Of a stretch of 64,000 nt of DNA, positions 52,901 through 60,341 are shown piece after piece. The translations under genes were made by a program, and so were the position numbers. Each line of letters opens with the position of its first letter. The first letter of the stretch is position 1. This DNA is from Kaistella jeonii. Its GTDB lineage: Bacteria > Bacteroidota > Bacteroidia > Flavobacteriales > Weeksellaceae. The notes beneath the pieces were generated by a model. It saw only the letters and a program-made list of their open reading frames with translations. It searched no databases and had not been told where the DNA came from. The stretch covers positions 496,001-560,000 of the forward strand of contig NZ_JSYL01000002.1 in the NCBI RefSeq assembly GCF_000812865.1, in the 5' to 3' direction.

Positions 52901-53132
52901 TATAATCCATTCCTTCCACTCCGTTTACTTGTTCTTCAATCGGAATAATCACACTATTCATAACGGTTTGCGCGTTTGCTCCCGTATAATTTGCTGAAAT
53001 TCGAACCGTTGGTGGCGCGATATCAGGATACTGAGTTACCGGTAAAGCAATCAATCCAAGTATTCCCAAAATAACAATTAAGATGGAAATTACTGTTGAT
53101 AAAACCGGTCTGTTTATAAATTTTTTAATCAT
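49983..53132 (-). CDS. RND multidrug efflux permease (HAE1 family)
   Basis: A 1049-residue inner-membrane proton antiporter of the AcrB/MexB type. It starts MIKKFINRPVLSTVISILIVI, has two large periplasmic loops, and in helix 4 the proton-relay aspartates (ALVLAIGIVVDDAIVVVE), with the helix 10-12 region GLLAKNAILIVEFA. Length is normal for HAE1. The adaptor is upstream (6-base gap) and the outer-membrane factor downstream, so the three form a complete tripartite pump. Substrates are probably drugs, dyes or detergents. Confidence 0.97.
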   Translation of the reverse strand: MIKKFINRPVLSTVISILIVILGILGLIALPVTQYPDIAPPTVRISANYTGANAQTVMNSVIIPIEEQVNGVEGMDYISSSAGNNGSASIQIFFKQGINADIAAVNVQNQVQRAIPLLPSEVTRSGVQVNKQQTSALMYLTFYTANPKLDEVWLQNFMNINIIPALKRVNGVGDAQAFGGKNYAMRVWLDPAKMAAYGLEPSEVSAAINDQSREAAAGALGENSGSSFQYVITYKGKFNDVSQFENIIIRALGNGEYLKLKDVAEIKLDAQTYAGVGENNGRRAISMGIFQTPGSNAQEIIKNIKVLLAETEKTLPQGVGYSVNFDTNEFLDASIEKVVTTLLEAFVLVFLVVFLFLQDFRSTLIPAIAVPVSIIGTFFFLNLLGYSINLLTLFALVLAIGIVVDDAIVVVEAVHAKMENGITDAKRATVEAMDEITGAIISITLVMAAVFIPVTFLKGPTGVFYQQFGITLIIAILISAVNALTLSPVLCSLFLKAPEHHSKEYSQMNFMQKFFSKFNAGFTAATRKYGNSFAFLLRHKWVTLIIFAAGGLTFWWANSTMPTGFIPKEDRGILFTDIQLPPGASMERTYNVLQDLQKEARKIPGVQNVTFTASRGFMSGQGPNIGQAFVKLKPFKERGKEEGQSLDDITKKLFGLTGKYPDAKIIFFSPPSVPGFGSSDGFSAVLLDKSGGDITELNKVTQGFVGALMKRPEIQFANTSFNTNYPQFQMVINVPRAKESGVTINSILSTMQGYIGGIYSSDFTKYGKQFRVMIQALPNDRKSPENLNSMFVKTASGAMAPISQFVTLEKTFGPQSLERYNLFTSVGISGSSNPGFSTGDAIKAVQEVAAENLPANYNVEFTGLSKEEMKAGSQTYVVFLLSFLFVYFILAAQYESYILPFSVLLSLPLGVVGAFFGQRIFGLENNIYFQIAIIMLIGLLAKNAILIVEFAVQRRHHGESIAMSAINAAKARVRPILMTSFAFIFGMMPLVFATGIGSVGNRSIGTGAAAGLLIGTFFGLIAIPVLYVIFQFLQEKISPLKEKEINLSE

Positions 53133-53138
53133 CTTACT

Positions 53139-54368
53139 TTAGAAAATCGGCTTTATAGCATTAATTATATCGTCAAATTTTTTCGGTTGTGGTTTTACAG
53201 CAGTTCCGGATTTTAAAGTTCCAACTCCTTCTGCAACAACGACCTCTCCTTTTTCTGCGCCATCTTTAATAATCACCATATTATTTACGCGATCAATTAT
53301 ATTAATGACGGTACTTTTTGCGGTATCCTGTTTTACTTTATATACGTAAACCAAACCTTGTTGCTCATACGTTGCGCTTTCTGGTATTACCAAAGCATTA
53401 TCATATTGAAGAGGAATTCTCACCGTTCCACTATTTCCGTTGCTCAATAATTTATTCGGATTCGGGAAAGAAACTCTAAACTGAATACTTCCTGTATTGG
53501 GGTCAATTTGACCAGTAACCGCTTTCACATATCCTTTCTCTGCATAAACATCATTGTTCGCCAATAATAATTCTACGGGTGGCATATTTTTTAATTTTTC
53601 CGGAACGGTAGCTCCTTTTGAATTTTTCAGAAAATCTAAATATTCTTTTTCATTCATAGAAAAATAAGCATACAATTCGCTTGTATCAGAAACTGTAGAA
53701 ATAGGTGTTTGATCTCCTGGACCAACAAGACTCCCGTTTCGGAAATTAATTTTACCAATTACTCCAGAAATCGGTGCCCGAATAATCGAATAATCGATAT
53801 TTGCCTGAACACCCTGAAAATTGGCTCGTGCTTGTGCAACTCCTGCGCTAGCTTCCTGTTTGCCCGCAATTGCCTGAGAGACCTGCGCTTGAGCACGTGC
53901 GAGATTTGCTTGAGCAGTCTGCAACTGAACATTGCTGATAATATTTTTTTCAACCAAAGGTTTCAGCTTATTCACTTCTACTTGTGCAGCGTTTACTGCA
54001 GATTGTGCAGCTTTCACATTTGCTTCAGAAGCTGCGACACTTGATTGTGCTGCTCCAACACCAGCTTTAGCAGCATATGCAGATTGATTTAGAGTATTAG
54101 TTTCTAAGCGGAACATCGGTTGACCTTTCGTAACAAATTGTCCTTCATCTACCAAGACTTGGGTAATATAACCTTGTATTTTTGCACGAACATCATTATT
54201 TACCCGACCTTCGATACTCGCCGGAAATGTAGAATAACCCGTGACATTTCTATTTTCTACTGCAACTGTAGAAACAACTTTTGGACCTTGAGGTGGTTTT
54301 TGGTCTTTCTTTTTGCAGGATAAAACCGACAAAACAAAGAAGGATAATAGAATGATTTTATTTTTCAT
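53139..54368 (-). CDS. RND efflux periplasmic adaptor (membrane fusion lipoprotein)
   Basis: A 409-residue lipoprotein (SFFVLSVLSC, Cys18) of the AcrA/MexA family. Order: beta-barrel, lipoyl half (GRVNNDVRAKIQGYITQVLV, DEGQFVTKGQPMFRLE), a long helical hairpin rich in Ala/Gln (about residues 95-180), second lipoyl half (YSIIRAPISGVIGKINF) and the membrane-proximal domain. It links pump and outer-membrane channel. It precedes the pump gene by six bases and follows the regulator by 64. Confidence 0.95.
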   Translation of the reverse strand: MKNKIILLSFFVLSVLSCKKKDQKPPQGPKVVSTVAVENRNVTGYSTFPASIEGRVNNDVRAKIQGYITQVLVDEGQFVTKGQPMFRLETNTLNQSAYAAKAGVGAAQSSVAASEANVKAAQSAVNAAQVEVNKLKPLVEKNIISNVQLQTAQANLARAQAQVSQAIAGKQEASAGVAQARANFQGVQANIDYSIIRAPISGVIGKINFRNGSLVGPGDQTPISTVSDTSELYAYFSMNEKEYLDFLKNSKGATVPEKLKNMPPVELLLANNDVYAEKGYVKAVTGQIDPNTGSIQFRVSFPNPNKLLSNGNSGTVRIPLQYDNALVIPESATYEQQGLVYVYKVKQDTAKSTVINIIDRVNNMVIIKDGAEKGEVVVAEGVGTLKSGTAVKPQPKKFDDIINAIKPIF

Positions 54369-54432
54369 GAATTTAATTTTCTAATTGAACTTCATCCAAT
54401 TTCCTATAAATGAAGTTAGTATTTGCTATTAT

Positions 54433-54876
54433 TTAAAGTTGATCAAGTGTGTCCTTTATATTGGTAATATTTTTCTTAAAGAGGTTGGTGTAAGTTTCAA
54501 ATTTTTGAAGAGCAACTTCACAATCGGTATCCCTAAATTTTTTGAGATTCTCTAAAAGTAATAATTCGCGCTCCATTTTTTCGATAATTTCTTCGAAGCG
54601 TATTTTCATATATTTTTCATTCATTACGAAAAAACGTTTTCTTTCATCAATTTTATTAAAATCTTTAATAATATTAAGATTTAAAAGCAGATTAAGACTA
54701 GATGAAACTGAACTTTTACTCGCAGAAAAAATTTCTACAAACTCATCAAAAGAAATGCCCTTCCTTTCAAAATCAAAAATAAGATAAGCATAAATCTTCG
54801 CAGCAAGTGGCGGTAAATGGAAGGCTTCTCCATAAAAATTAACCATTTCTCTAAAGATTTCTTTGTCTATTTTCAT
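54433..54876 (-). CDS. MarR/GbsR-family transcriptional regulator
   Basis: A 147-residue winged-helix repressor in the GbsR-like group: the N-terminus YGEAFHLPPLAAKIYAYLIF is followed by the recognition helix ASKSSVSSSLNLLL and the wing (DERKRFFVMNEKYM), and the C-terminus is a coiled-coil dimerisation helix. It is the first gene of the RND operon, so it probably represses it. An inverted repeat with TAGTTTTG promoter-like motifs lies just upstream (54910-54941). Confidence 0.85.
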   Translation of the reverse strand: MKIDKEIFREMVNFYGEAFHLPPLAAKIYAYLIFDFERKGISFDEFVEIFSASKSSVSSSLNLLLNLNIIKDFNKIDERKRFFVMNEKYMKIRFEEIIEKMERELLLLENLKKFRDTDCEVALQKFETYTNLFKKNITNIKDTLDQL

Positions 54877-54909
54877 TATTAATTTTAAAATTAAAGAGCA
54901 AAACTACAA

Positions 54910-54941
54910 TTTAGTTCTGAACAAAACGAACCAAAACTAAA
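54910..54941. promoter_or_regulatory. Candidate operator/promoter upstream of the RND operon regulator
   Basis: TTTAGTTCTG...CCAAAACTAAA: arms TTTAGTT and AACTAAA are perfect, with partial pairing further in. On the minus strand the repeat contains TAGTTTTG, a -7-like element, and a second TAGTTTTG lies about 30 bases nearer the gene. A likely site for autorepression. Confidence 0.45.
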
Positions 54942-55059
54942 TTTTAAGACTTTTTTATGATATACATAATAAATCATCCTTACTATTCAGAATTACATTT
55001 TACCAGAATAAGAGATAAGTCTAGTCAAAGATCATTAAGAGAATTCTACTTTAATTTAT

Positions 55060-55067
55060 TAGTTTTG
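55060..55067 (+). promoter_or_regulatory. -7 promoter element of the SUI1 gene
   Basis: TAGTTTTG ends exactly four bases before ATG 55072. Confidence 0.55.
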
Positions 55068-55071
55068 TTAG

Positions 55072-55395
55072 ATGGATTTAAGAGATCAACTCAAAAATAT
55101 TTTTCCTGACCACAAAGAACAGGATTTTGAAATGCCCGCAGAAAAATTTGTGCAGCAAGAACCACTTGTTTGTAAATTCGAAAAAAAAGGCAGACACGGT
55201 AAACCCGTAACTTTAGTTGAAGGTTTTGAAGGAAGCGATGAAGAGTTGAAAAAGATTTCAAAAAAGATCAAAACAACTTTAGGAATTGGTGGTTCGGAAA
55301 AGGATGGAATGATCATCATTCAAGGTGATAACCGTGACAAAATAATGACTATTCTAAAAGAAATGGGTTATAAAACAAAACGAGTTGGTGGATAA
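55072..55395 (+). CDS. SUI1/eIF1-like protein (YciH family)
   Basis: A 107-residue protein whose second half is a SUI1 domain: CKFEKKGRHGKPVTLVEGFEG, KISKKIKTTLGIGGSEKDG and IIIQGDNRDKIMTILKEMGY, with the conserved final KRVGG. eIF1 checks start codons in eukaryotes; the bacterial YciH group is thought to influence initiation on unusual mRNAs. The gene itself appears to be leaderless (a -7 element four bases before ATG). It is followed by a pseudogene region on the other strand. Confidence 0.9.
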   Translation: MDLRDQLKNIFPDHKEQDFEMPAEKFVQQEPLVCKFEKKGRHGKPVTLVEGFEGSDEELKKISKKIKTTLGIGGSEKDGMIIIQGDNRDKIMTILKEMGYKTKRVGG

Positions 55396-55716
55396 ATAAG
55401 AAATAGATCTTTGTCTTAGGCATCATTTTTTGCAACCTGAAGGTGGTTGATTTTTCTATGGAATTTCCTGTGAGAATAAGAGTTTTTAGCTTTTTTAAAT
55501 TTTTAAATTCTTCCGGAAGATCTTTCAATTGATTATTCGCAAGATTCATACTTACGATATTTTTTAATCCTTTTACTTTGCACGAAATTTCTTTAATATT
55601 ATTTTGACTGCTGTTTAAAATTCTAAATTTTTTAATCGGAATAAATTTCGGGTAACTTTGCGATGCCGTTTTCTTGGAACTCCAGATATTTTATATCTTT
55701 TGCAAACTTCACGTCA
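55396..55716 (-). pseudogene. Broken leucine-rich-repeat gene
   Basis: On the minus strand two frames together encode leucine-rich repeats: first VKFAKDIKYLEFQENGIAKLPE, interrupted near 55645, then FRILNSSQNNIKEISCKV and LVSMNLANNQLKDLP-type repeats to KMMPKTKIYF. LxxLxLxxNxIxxLP periodicity is clear. There is no start codon and at least one frameshift. It is fused on the upstream side to a fragment of an unrelated gene. Confidence 0.75.
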
Positions 55717-56041
55717 TTAATATGCTGCTTCTAAACGAAATAATGGCGCAGCATTGAGATTTGTTTTTGCATATTCGGGATAATGATAGGCAATATAAAA
55801 TTCTATTTCTTTGTAAGAATTATATGTTAATTTTAAGGTCTTTTTTAACTTTTCAAGAGATATTTTATCTTCAGAAAAAAGATAAACATCTGATTTTAAA
55901 ACGTCAATATTATTTTTGAAATTGAGCAGTCCTTTGCTAATCATGGTACATTCATTTTTAAAACCTCTATCTAAAGGATTAAATGACATTAGAGCCAATC
56001 CTAAAAAATATAGAAATAGAGAATAAAAGATAAAATTTCAT
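55717..56041 (-). pseudogene. N-terminal fragment of a cytochrome-c peroxidase-like gene
   Basis: ATG 56041 opens a signal peptide (MKFYLLFSISIFF) that shifts frame at a run of six T and then continues as LGLALMSFNPLDRGF, with a helical region ending YNSYKEIEFYIAYHYPEY and LNAAPLFRLEAAY, then stop. This matches the imelysin-like N-terminal part of exported di-haem cytochrome-c peroxidases of Bacteroidota; the catalytic haem domains are absent. A -7 element TATTTTTG is still present at 56056-56063 (minus strand). Confidence 0.65.
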
Positions 56042-56179
56042 TCCATTTTTATTTGCAAAAATATCGATCTAAGGTTACCATTTTTTTAACAGGAAATTAA
56101 TTAATATTAACATTACTTCAGAAATTTTACTACCTTTAAGATCCTTTTTTAAGGACTTTTTAATTTAAATAATAAAAGT

Positions 56180-57034
56180 ATGATTAATAAACTAGCTGCA
56201 TCAGAATTGGTGCTCAATGACGACGGAAGTGTTTATCACTTAAATTTATTGCCAGAAGATATTGCCGGAAAAATAATGTTGGTGGGAGATCCAGACCGGG
56301 TTCCAAAAGTTTCAAAATATTTTGACAAGATTGAAGTCAAAAAAAATAAAAGAGAATTTCATACACATACCGGAACTTTACGTGGCGAAAGAATCACGGT
56401 AATGTCCACCGGAATTGGGACTGAAAATATCGATATCGTGATGAATGAACTCGATGCTTTGGTGAATATTGATTTAAAAAACAAGGAATTTAAAAGCGAT
56501 CATACTGCGTTGGAATTATTCAGAATGGGAACTTGCGGTTCTGTAAATCCGGATGTTGAAGTTGATAATATGTTGGTGACAGAAAACGTGGTTGGTCTGG
56601 ATGGATTGCTGCATTTTTACCAAGATTATGAGTTTGAAAATGAATTTTCTAGAAATTTTATGGCGAAATTTCCGTACGAGAAAATTAAACCGATGTTGTA
56701 CTTTTCTGACTGGTCAAAAGAAATGGGAGAATATTACAAGGATGCGAAATACCACGGTAACACAGCAACTTTCCCAGGTTTTTATGCACCACAAGGAAGA
56801 CAGCTTCGTTTGAAAGCGATTGACGATCAGTTTTTGGAAACCTTAAATGATCTGGGAGTAACGAATTTCGAGATGGAAACTTCTGCAATTTATGGACTTT
56901 CAAAATTGTTAGGCCATAAAGCGATTACGGTAAATTCTGTTATTGCAAATAGAAGAAGAGGCGAATTTTCTGCTGATCATCACGCTTCAGAAAAAAATAT
57001 GATCGAGTGGGTTTTGGATCGGATTATTAAGTAA
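56180..57034 (+). CDS. Nucleoside phosphorylase (uridine phosphorylase-like)
   Basis: A 284-residue enzyme of the PNP/UDP phosphorylase family, which splits nucleosides with phosphate into base and ribose 1-phosphate. Visible parts: phosphate loop GDPDRVPKVS at about 36, TGTLRGERITVMSTGIGTENI, RMGTCGSVNPDVEVDNM and NFEMETSAIYGLSKLLGHKA near the C-terminus (the ME of the ribose site). The arrangement resembles uridine phosphorylase more than hexameric purine enzymes, but specificity is not settled. Confidence 0.88.
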   Translation: MINKLAASELVLNDDGSVYHLNLLPEDIAGKIMLVGDPDRVPKVSKYFDKIEVKKNKREFHTHTGTLRGERITVMSTGIGTENIDIVMNELDALVNIDLKNKEFKSDHTALELFRMGTCGSVNPDVEVDNMLVTENVVGLDGLLHFYQDYEFENEFSRNFMAKFPYEKIKPMLYFSDWSKEMGEYYKDAKYHGNTATFPGFYAPQGRQLRLKAIDDQFLETLNDLGVTNFEMETSAIYGLSKLLGHKAITVNSVIANRRRGEFSADHHASEKNMIEWVLDRIIK

Positions 57035-57051
57035 AAGATTCTTTAATATAA

Positions 57052-57084
57052 AAAAATGCGGTTCATTTCTTGAACCGCATTTTT
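57052..57084. terminator. Bidirectional terminator between the phosphorylase and tag
   Basis: AAAAATGCGGTTCA / TGAACCGCATTTTT is a perfect 14-bp stem with a 5-nt loop; A and T runs on both sides serve both convergent genes. Confidence 0.92.
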
Positions 57085-57638
57085 TATTTACAATGGCAAT
57101 AGACCAAATGATCATTCACCATTCCCGTAGCTTGCATGTGTGCATATATAACAGTTGATCCCAGAAATTTAAATCTCCTCTTCTTTAAATCTTTTGACAA
57201 ATCATCTGAAATTACTGTCGTCGCGGGAACTTCTTGTAAAGTTTTCGGATGATTTATAATCGGTTTTCCATCTACGAAATTCCAAATATATTTTGAGAAA
57301 TTGCCAAATTCTTTTTGAACTTCCTGAAATCTTTGAGCATTATTGATGGTTGCCAGAATCTTTAATCTATTTCTTATAATCCCGGCATTATTCATCAACT
57401 CCTCCACTTTATCCTCAGAATAGTTTGCAATTTTTTTATAATTAAAGTCTTCAAATGCTTTCTTGAAATTTTCTCTTTTCTTTAAAATCGTATACCAGGA
57501 AAGTCCGGCCTGAAAACTTTCTAATACTAAAAATTCAAAGATCGTTTCATCATCATATACGGGTTTTCCCCATTCATCATCATGATATTTTTTATATAAA
57601 TCATCTTTCTCGGACCAACCGCAACGTACTATTTTCAT
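57084..57638 (-). CDS. tag: DNA-3-methyladenine glycosylase I
   Basis: A 184-residue base-excision repair enzyme that removes 3-methyladenine. The structural zinc site is complete: Cys6 (RCGW), His19 (KKYHDDEWG), His177 and Cys181 (DHLVYCHC), each two positions after those of E. coli Tag. The central FEFLVLESFQAGLSWYTILKKRENF and the segment AYSED-like IANYSEDKVEELMNNAGIIRN are typical. Monocistronic, convergent with the phosphorylase. Confidence 0.96.
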   Translation of the reverse strand: MKIVRCGWSEKDDLYKKYHDDEWGKPVYDDETIFEFLVLESFQAGLSWYTILKKRENFKKAFEDFNYKKIANYSEDKVEELMNNAGIIRNRLKILATINNAQRFQEVQKEFGNFSKYIWNFVDGKPIINHPKTLQEVPATTVISDDLSKDLKKRRFKFLGSTVIYAHMQATGMVNDHLVYCHCK

Positions 57639-57817
57639 TTGTTCGACTTTAGCTCAAAAATAAAAACATAATTATAAAATATATTATCAAAAGGAGTATA
57701 AATTGAAAATTTTAAGAAAACTTTATCAAATATTTAACATTATTTTGGCATATATAGGAATAGAACTTGCAGCTTAGTTATTGCGATTAATAAATATTAA
57801 CATTAAACATTATTATC

Positions 57818-58084
57818 ATGGACAGACAAGATTACAACAAAGCAGATGACGCGGTAGAAAAAGCAAAATGGAAAGTAAATGATTATGCTGACAGAGCACA
57901 AGATTATATCCGCGAACAAAAGGAAAAAAATACAGAACCTACGCATGAAGGCTGGATGGAAAGAGCAAAAGAAAATGTTTCTGACGCTTGGGAATCCACC
58001 AAAGATGCTGTTTCTAACGTTTGGGAAAAAACCAAAGATGCATCTGTAGATGCACAGGCAGAAATAAAAAAGGCGACAAACTAA
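57818..58084 (+). CDS. Small hydrophilic stress-like protein
   Basis: An 88-residue, highly charged protein without membrane segment or signal peptide. It consists of heptad-like helices rich in Lys, Asp, Glu and Ala (KADDAVEKAKWKVNDYADRA, ENVSDAWESTKDAVSNVWEK, TKDASVDAQAEIKKA), similar to LEA-type or YtxH/CsbD-like stress proteins. Function is inferred only from composition. It has its own terminator. Confidence 0.7.
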   Translation: MDRQDYNKADDAVEKAKWKVNDYADRAQDYIREQKEKNTEPTHEGWMERAKENVSDAWESTKDAVSNVWEKTKDASVDAQAEIKKATN

Positions 58085-58104
58085 ACTCGTTTTTTCATAA
58101 TATT

Positions 58105-58134
58105 AAGAACCGTATTGACTACGGTTCTTTTTTT
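58105..58134 (+). terminator. Rho-independent terminator of the small hydrophilic protein gene
   Basis: AAGAACCGTA / TACGGTTCTT stem with a 5-nt loop and a run of seven T. Confidence 0.9.
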
Positions 58135-58158
58135 ATGCGTTTAACAGTAAAAATTATT

Positions 58159-58166
58159 TAAATTTG
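58159..58166 (+). promoter_or_regulatory. -7 promoter element of fabI
   Basis: TAAATTTG, 15 bases before ATG 58182; the TTG at 58164 inside it is not a likely start. Confidence 0.5.
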
Positions 58167-58181
58167 TCTAAAATTAAGAAT

Positions 58182-58994
58182 ATGTCATACGGATTACTAA
58201 AAGGTAAGAAAGGAATTATTTTTGGAGCTTTAAACGATCAGTCTATCGCCTGGAAAGTTGCGGAGAGATGTCATGAAGAAGGCGCAGAATTTATTCTTTC
58301 GAACGCACCAATCGCAATGAGAATGGGAGAAATTGACGAATTAGCGAAGAAAACTGGTTCTGATGTTATTGCTGCAGATGCAACTTCGATGGAGGATTTG
58401 GAAAAACTTTTTGCCCATGCTGAGCAAAAATATGGCAAAATCGATTTTATCATGCACTCAATTGGAATGTCCGTAAACATTAGAAAAGGAAAAACTTACA
58501 CTGATCTTAACTATGATTTTTTAGAAAAAGGGTGGGATGTTTCTTCAGTATCTTTTCATAAAGTCATGAAAACTGCTTGGGATAAAAATATTATGAACGA
58601 ATGGGGATCAATTTTGGCTTTAACTTATATCGCTGCTCAAAGAACATTCCCGAATTATGGCGATATGGCAGATAACAAATCTTATCTTGAAAGTATTGCA
58701 AGAAGTTTCGGATATTATTGGGGCGACCGTAAAGTTCGTGTAAATACCATTTCTCAATCTCCAGTGATGACAAAAGCAGGTGCAGGTGTAAAAGGAATAA
58801 GTGGCTTTTTCAATTTTGCAGATAGCATGTCTCCGCTTGGAAATGCTGATGCGCTTGATTGTGCAAACTATTGCGTGAGTCTTTTCTCAGATCTTACAAG
58901 AAAAGTAACGATGCAGAATCTTTTCCACGACGGTGGATTCAGTAAAACTGGCGTTTCCCAGAAAATTGTAGATAAATTTGAAGATTTACAATAA
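58182..58994 (+). CDS. fabI: Enoyl-[acyl-carrier-protein] reductase (NADH)
   Basis: Start taken at ATG 58182 (MSYGLLKGKKGIIFGALN). The 270-residue short-chain dehydrogenase performs the last reduction of fatty-acid elongation. FabI features: cofactor loop GALNDQSIAW, DATSMEDLEKLF, HSIGMS, and the Tyr/Lys active site in YIAAQRTFPNYGDMADNKS, where the two Tyr and the Lys have FabI spacing. Target of triclosan-type inhibitors in the family. A bidirectional terminator follows. Confidence 0.96.
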   Translation: MSYGLLKGKKGIIFGALNDQSIAWKVAERCHEEGAEFILSNAPIAMRMGEIDELAKKTGSDVIAADATSMEDLEKLFAHAEQKYGKIDFIMHSIGMSVNIRKGKTYTDLNYDFLEKGWDVSSVSFHKVMKTAWDKNIMNEWGSILALTYIAAQRTFPNYGDMADNKSYLESIARSFGYYWGDRKVRVNTISQSPVMTKAGAGVKGISGFFNFADSMSPLGNADALDCANYCVSLFSDLTRKVTMQNLFHDGGFSKTGVSQKIVDKFEDLQ

Positions 58995-59017
58995 GTTCAT
59001 CTTTAATTAGAATATAA

Positions 59018-59050
59018 ATTTCGTCTCAGATTAATGAGACGGAATTTTTT
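59018..59050. terminator. Bidirectional terminator between fabI and the aldolase gene
   Basis: AAATTTCGTCTCA / TGAGACGGAATTT stem (one mismatch), then T-run; the aldolase gene on the minus strand ends right here. Confidence 0.85.
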
Positions 59051-60086
59051 ATTGAATTCTTAAATTTTTAATTTCATAAATGAATTTTTCAACAATTTCA
59101 TCAGTCGTTGTCCAGGAAGTAATTAACCGAACAGCAGATTTTACTTCATCAATTTTTTTCCAAACATAGAAATCGAAATTCCGCGAAAGTTTTTCAATCT
59201 GTGAGTTGCTTAAAATTGGAAAAATCTGATTCGTAAAGGTTTCGCTAAGAAAATCACAACCAATTTCCTGGAAAGCTTTCTTTATTTTCATAGCTTGTTG
59301 ATTCGCATGTTTTGCCAAGTCAAAATAGAGATCATCTTTTAATAACTCCTGAAACTGAATTCCCAGCAAACGGCCTTTTGCGAGCATTGCTCCTTTTTGT
59401 TTCAAATGAAAGCCAAATTCTTTTTGTAGATTTTCATTATTAATGATAATCGCTTCACCGATCAAAGCACCGTTTTTTGTTCCACCCAAATAAAAAGCAT
59501 CGGTATACTTACTAAAATCTTCTAAAGACAAATCATTCGTTTCCGCAGTTAGAGCATTGCCAAGTCGAGCGCCATCAACAAATAAATACAGGTCTTTTTC
59601 CTGACAGAACTGGTATAGACCAACCAATTCTTTTTTAGAATAAATGGTTCCAACCTCCGTAGAATTTGAAATATAAACCAATTTCTGTTTAACCTGATGT
59701 GGTTTATTTTGGTGAACATCAATAATTTTCTGAATATCTTCCGGTCGAATTTTACCATTCTGAGTTTCGATCGCATGAACCTTATGACCGGTTGCTTCAA
59801 TTGCACCACTTTCGTTGGTAAAAATATGTCCAGTAGCTGCTGAGACTACACTTTCGTGAGGTTTCAAGAATGCAGAGATGATAATTAAATTTGCTTGCGT
59901 TCCACCCGAAACAAAATATACTTTTGCTTGTGGATTTTTAATCTTTTGCTGGATTAAATATTCAGCATTCAGACAGCAATCATCAAGTCCATATCCGTTT
60001 TGCTGCACTAAGTTGGTCTTAGCAAGCACTTCTAAAATTCTCGGATGGCAACCTTCTGAATAATCATTTTTAAAGGAAAATTTCAT
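59049..60086 (-). CDS. Threonine aldolase-family PLP enzyme
   Basis: A 345-residue fold-type I PLP enzyme that cleaves threonine or related beta-hydroxy amino acids to glycine and an aldehyde. Key residues are visible: His87 (ATGHIFTNES), Asp171 and Arg174 (VDGARLGNAL), and the PLP Lys204 (LGGTKNGALIGE). Length and motifs match the low-specificity L-threonine aldolase group. Other beta-eliminating lyases are an alternative. It ends in the shared terminator with fabI. Confidence 0.88.
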   Translation of the reverse strand: MKFSFKNDYSEGCHPRILEVLAKTNLVQQNGYGLDDCCLNAEYLIQQKIKNPQAKVYFVSGGTQANLIIISAFLKPHESVVSAATGHIFTNESGAIEATGHKVHAIETQNGKIRPEDIQKIIDVHQNKPHQVKQKLVYISNSTEVGTIYSKKELVGLYQFCQEKDLYLFVDGARLGNALTAETNDLSLEDFSKYTDAFYLGGTKNGALIGEAIIINNENLQKEFGFHLKQKGAMLAKGRLLGIQFQELLKDDLYFDLAKHANQQAMKIKKAFQEIGCDFLSETFTNQIFPILSNSQIEKLSRNFDFYVWKKIDEVKSAVRLITSWTTTDEIVEKFIYEIKNLRIQ

Positions 60087-60116
60087 AAAATAAAAATAAA
60101 CAAAATACGTGAAAAC

Positions 60117-60133
60117 ACGGTACGAAATACCGT
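60117..60133. repeat. Small perfect inverted repeat ACGGTA-CGAAA-TACCGT
   Basis: In the 255-base divergent spacer (60087-60341) upstream of the aldolase gene. A further weak hairpin (AAACTCA / TGAGTTT, 60269-60291), and the DtxR promoter region complete this spacer; no gene is present. Confidence 0.4.
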
Positions 60134-60309
60134 AAATAAACCCGCGATTTTTATTAATAATAAGAGCACCTTTGATTAACAGAAATAAACACAGAAAAAA
60201 CTAATAACTATTTTCTTATCCTGTGATTACTTTTAATTTTTTATAGGTTATTTCTTCTTGTTAAACTGAAACTCATCTTTATGGTGAGTTTTCTTTGTCT
60301 AATATTATT

Positions 60310-60337
60310 GTTAGATTTGCACTATTGTTAATCTAAC
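60310..60337. promoter_or_regulatory. Promoter/operator of the DtxR-family gene
   Basis: GTTAGATT / AATCTAAC is a perfect 8-bp inverted repeat with a 12-nt centre. Its left arm overlaps the -7 element TAGATTTG (60312-60319), so a bound repressor would block transcription. Likely autoregulation. Confidence 0.55.
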
Positions 60338-60341
60338 TACT

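Noticed and set aside
60269..60293. A terminator in the spacer upstream of the DtxR-like gene
   Set aside because: The stem (AAACTCA/TGAGTTT) is short and no gene on the plus strand ends before it; it may be a relic.
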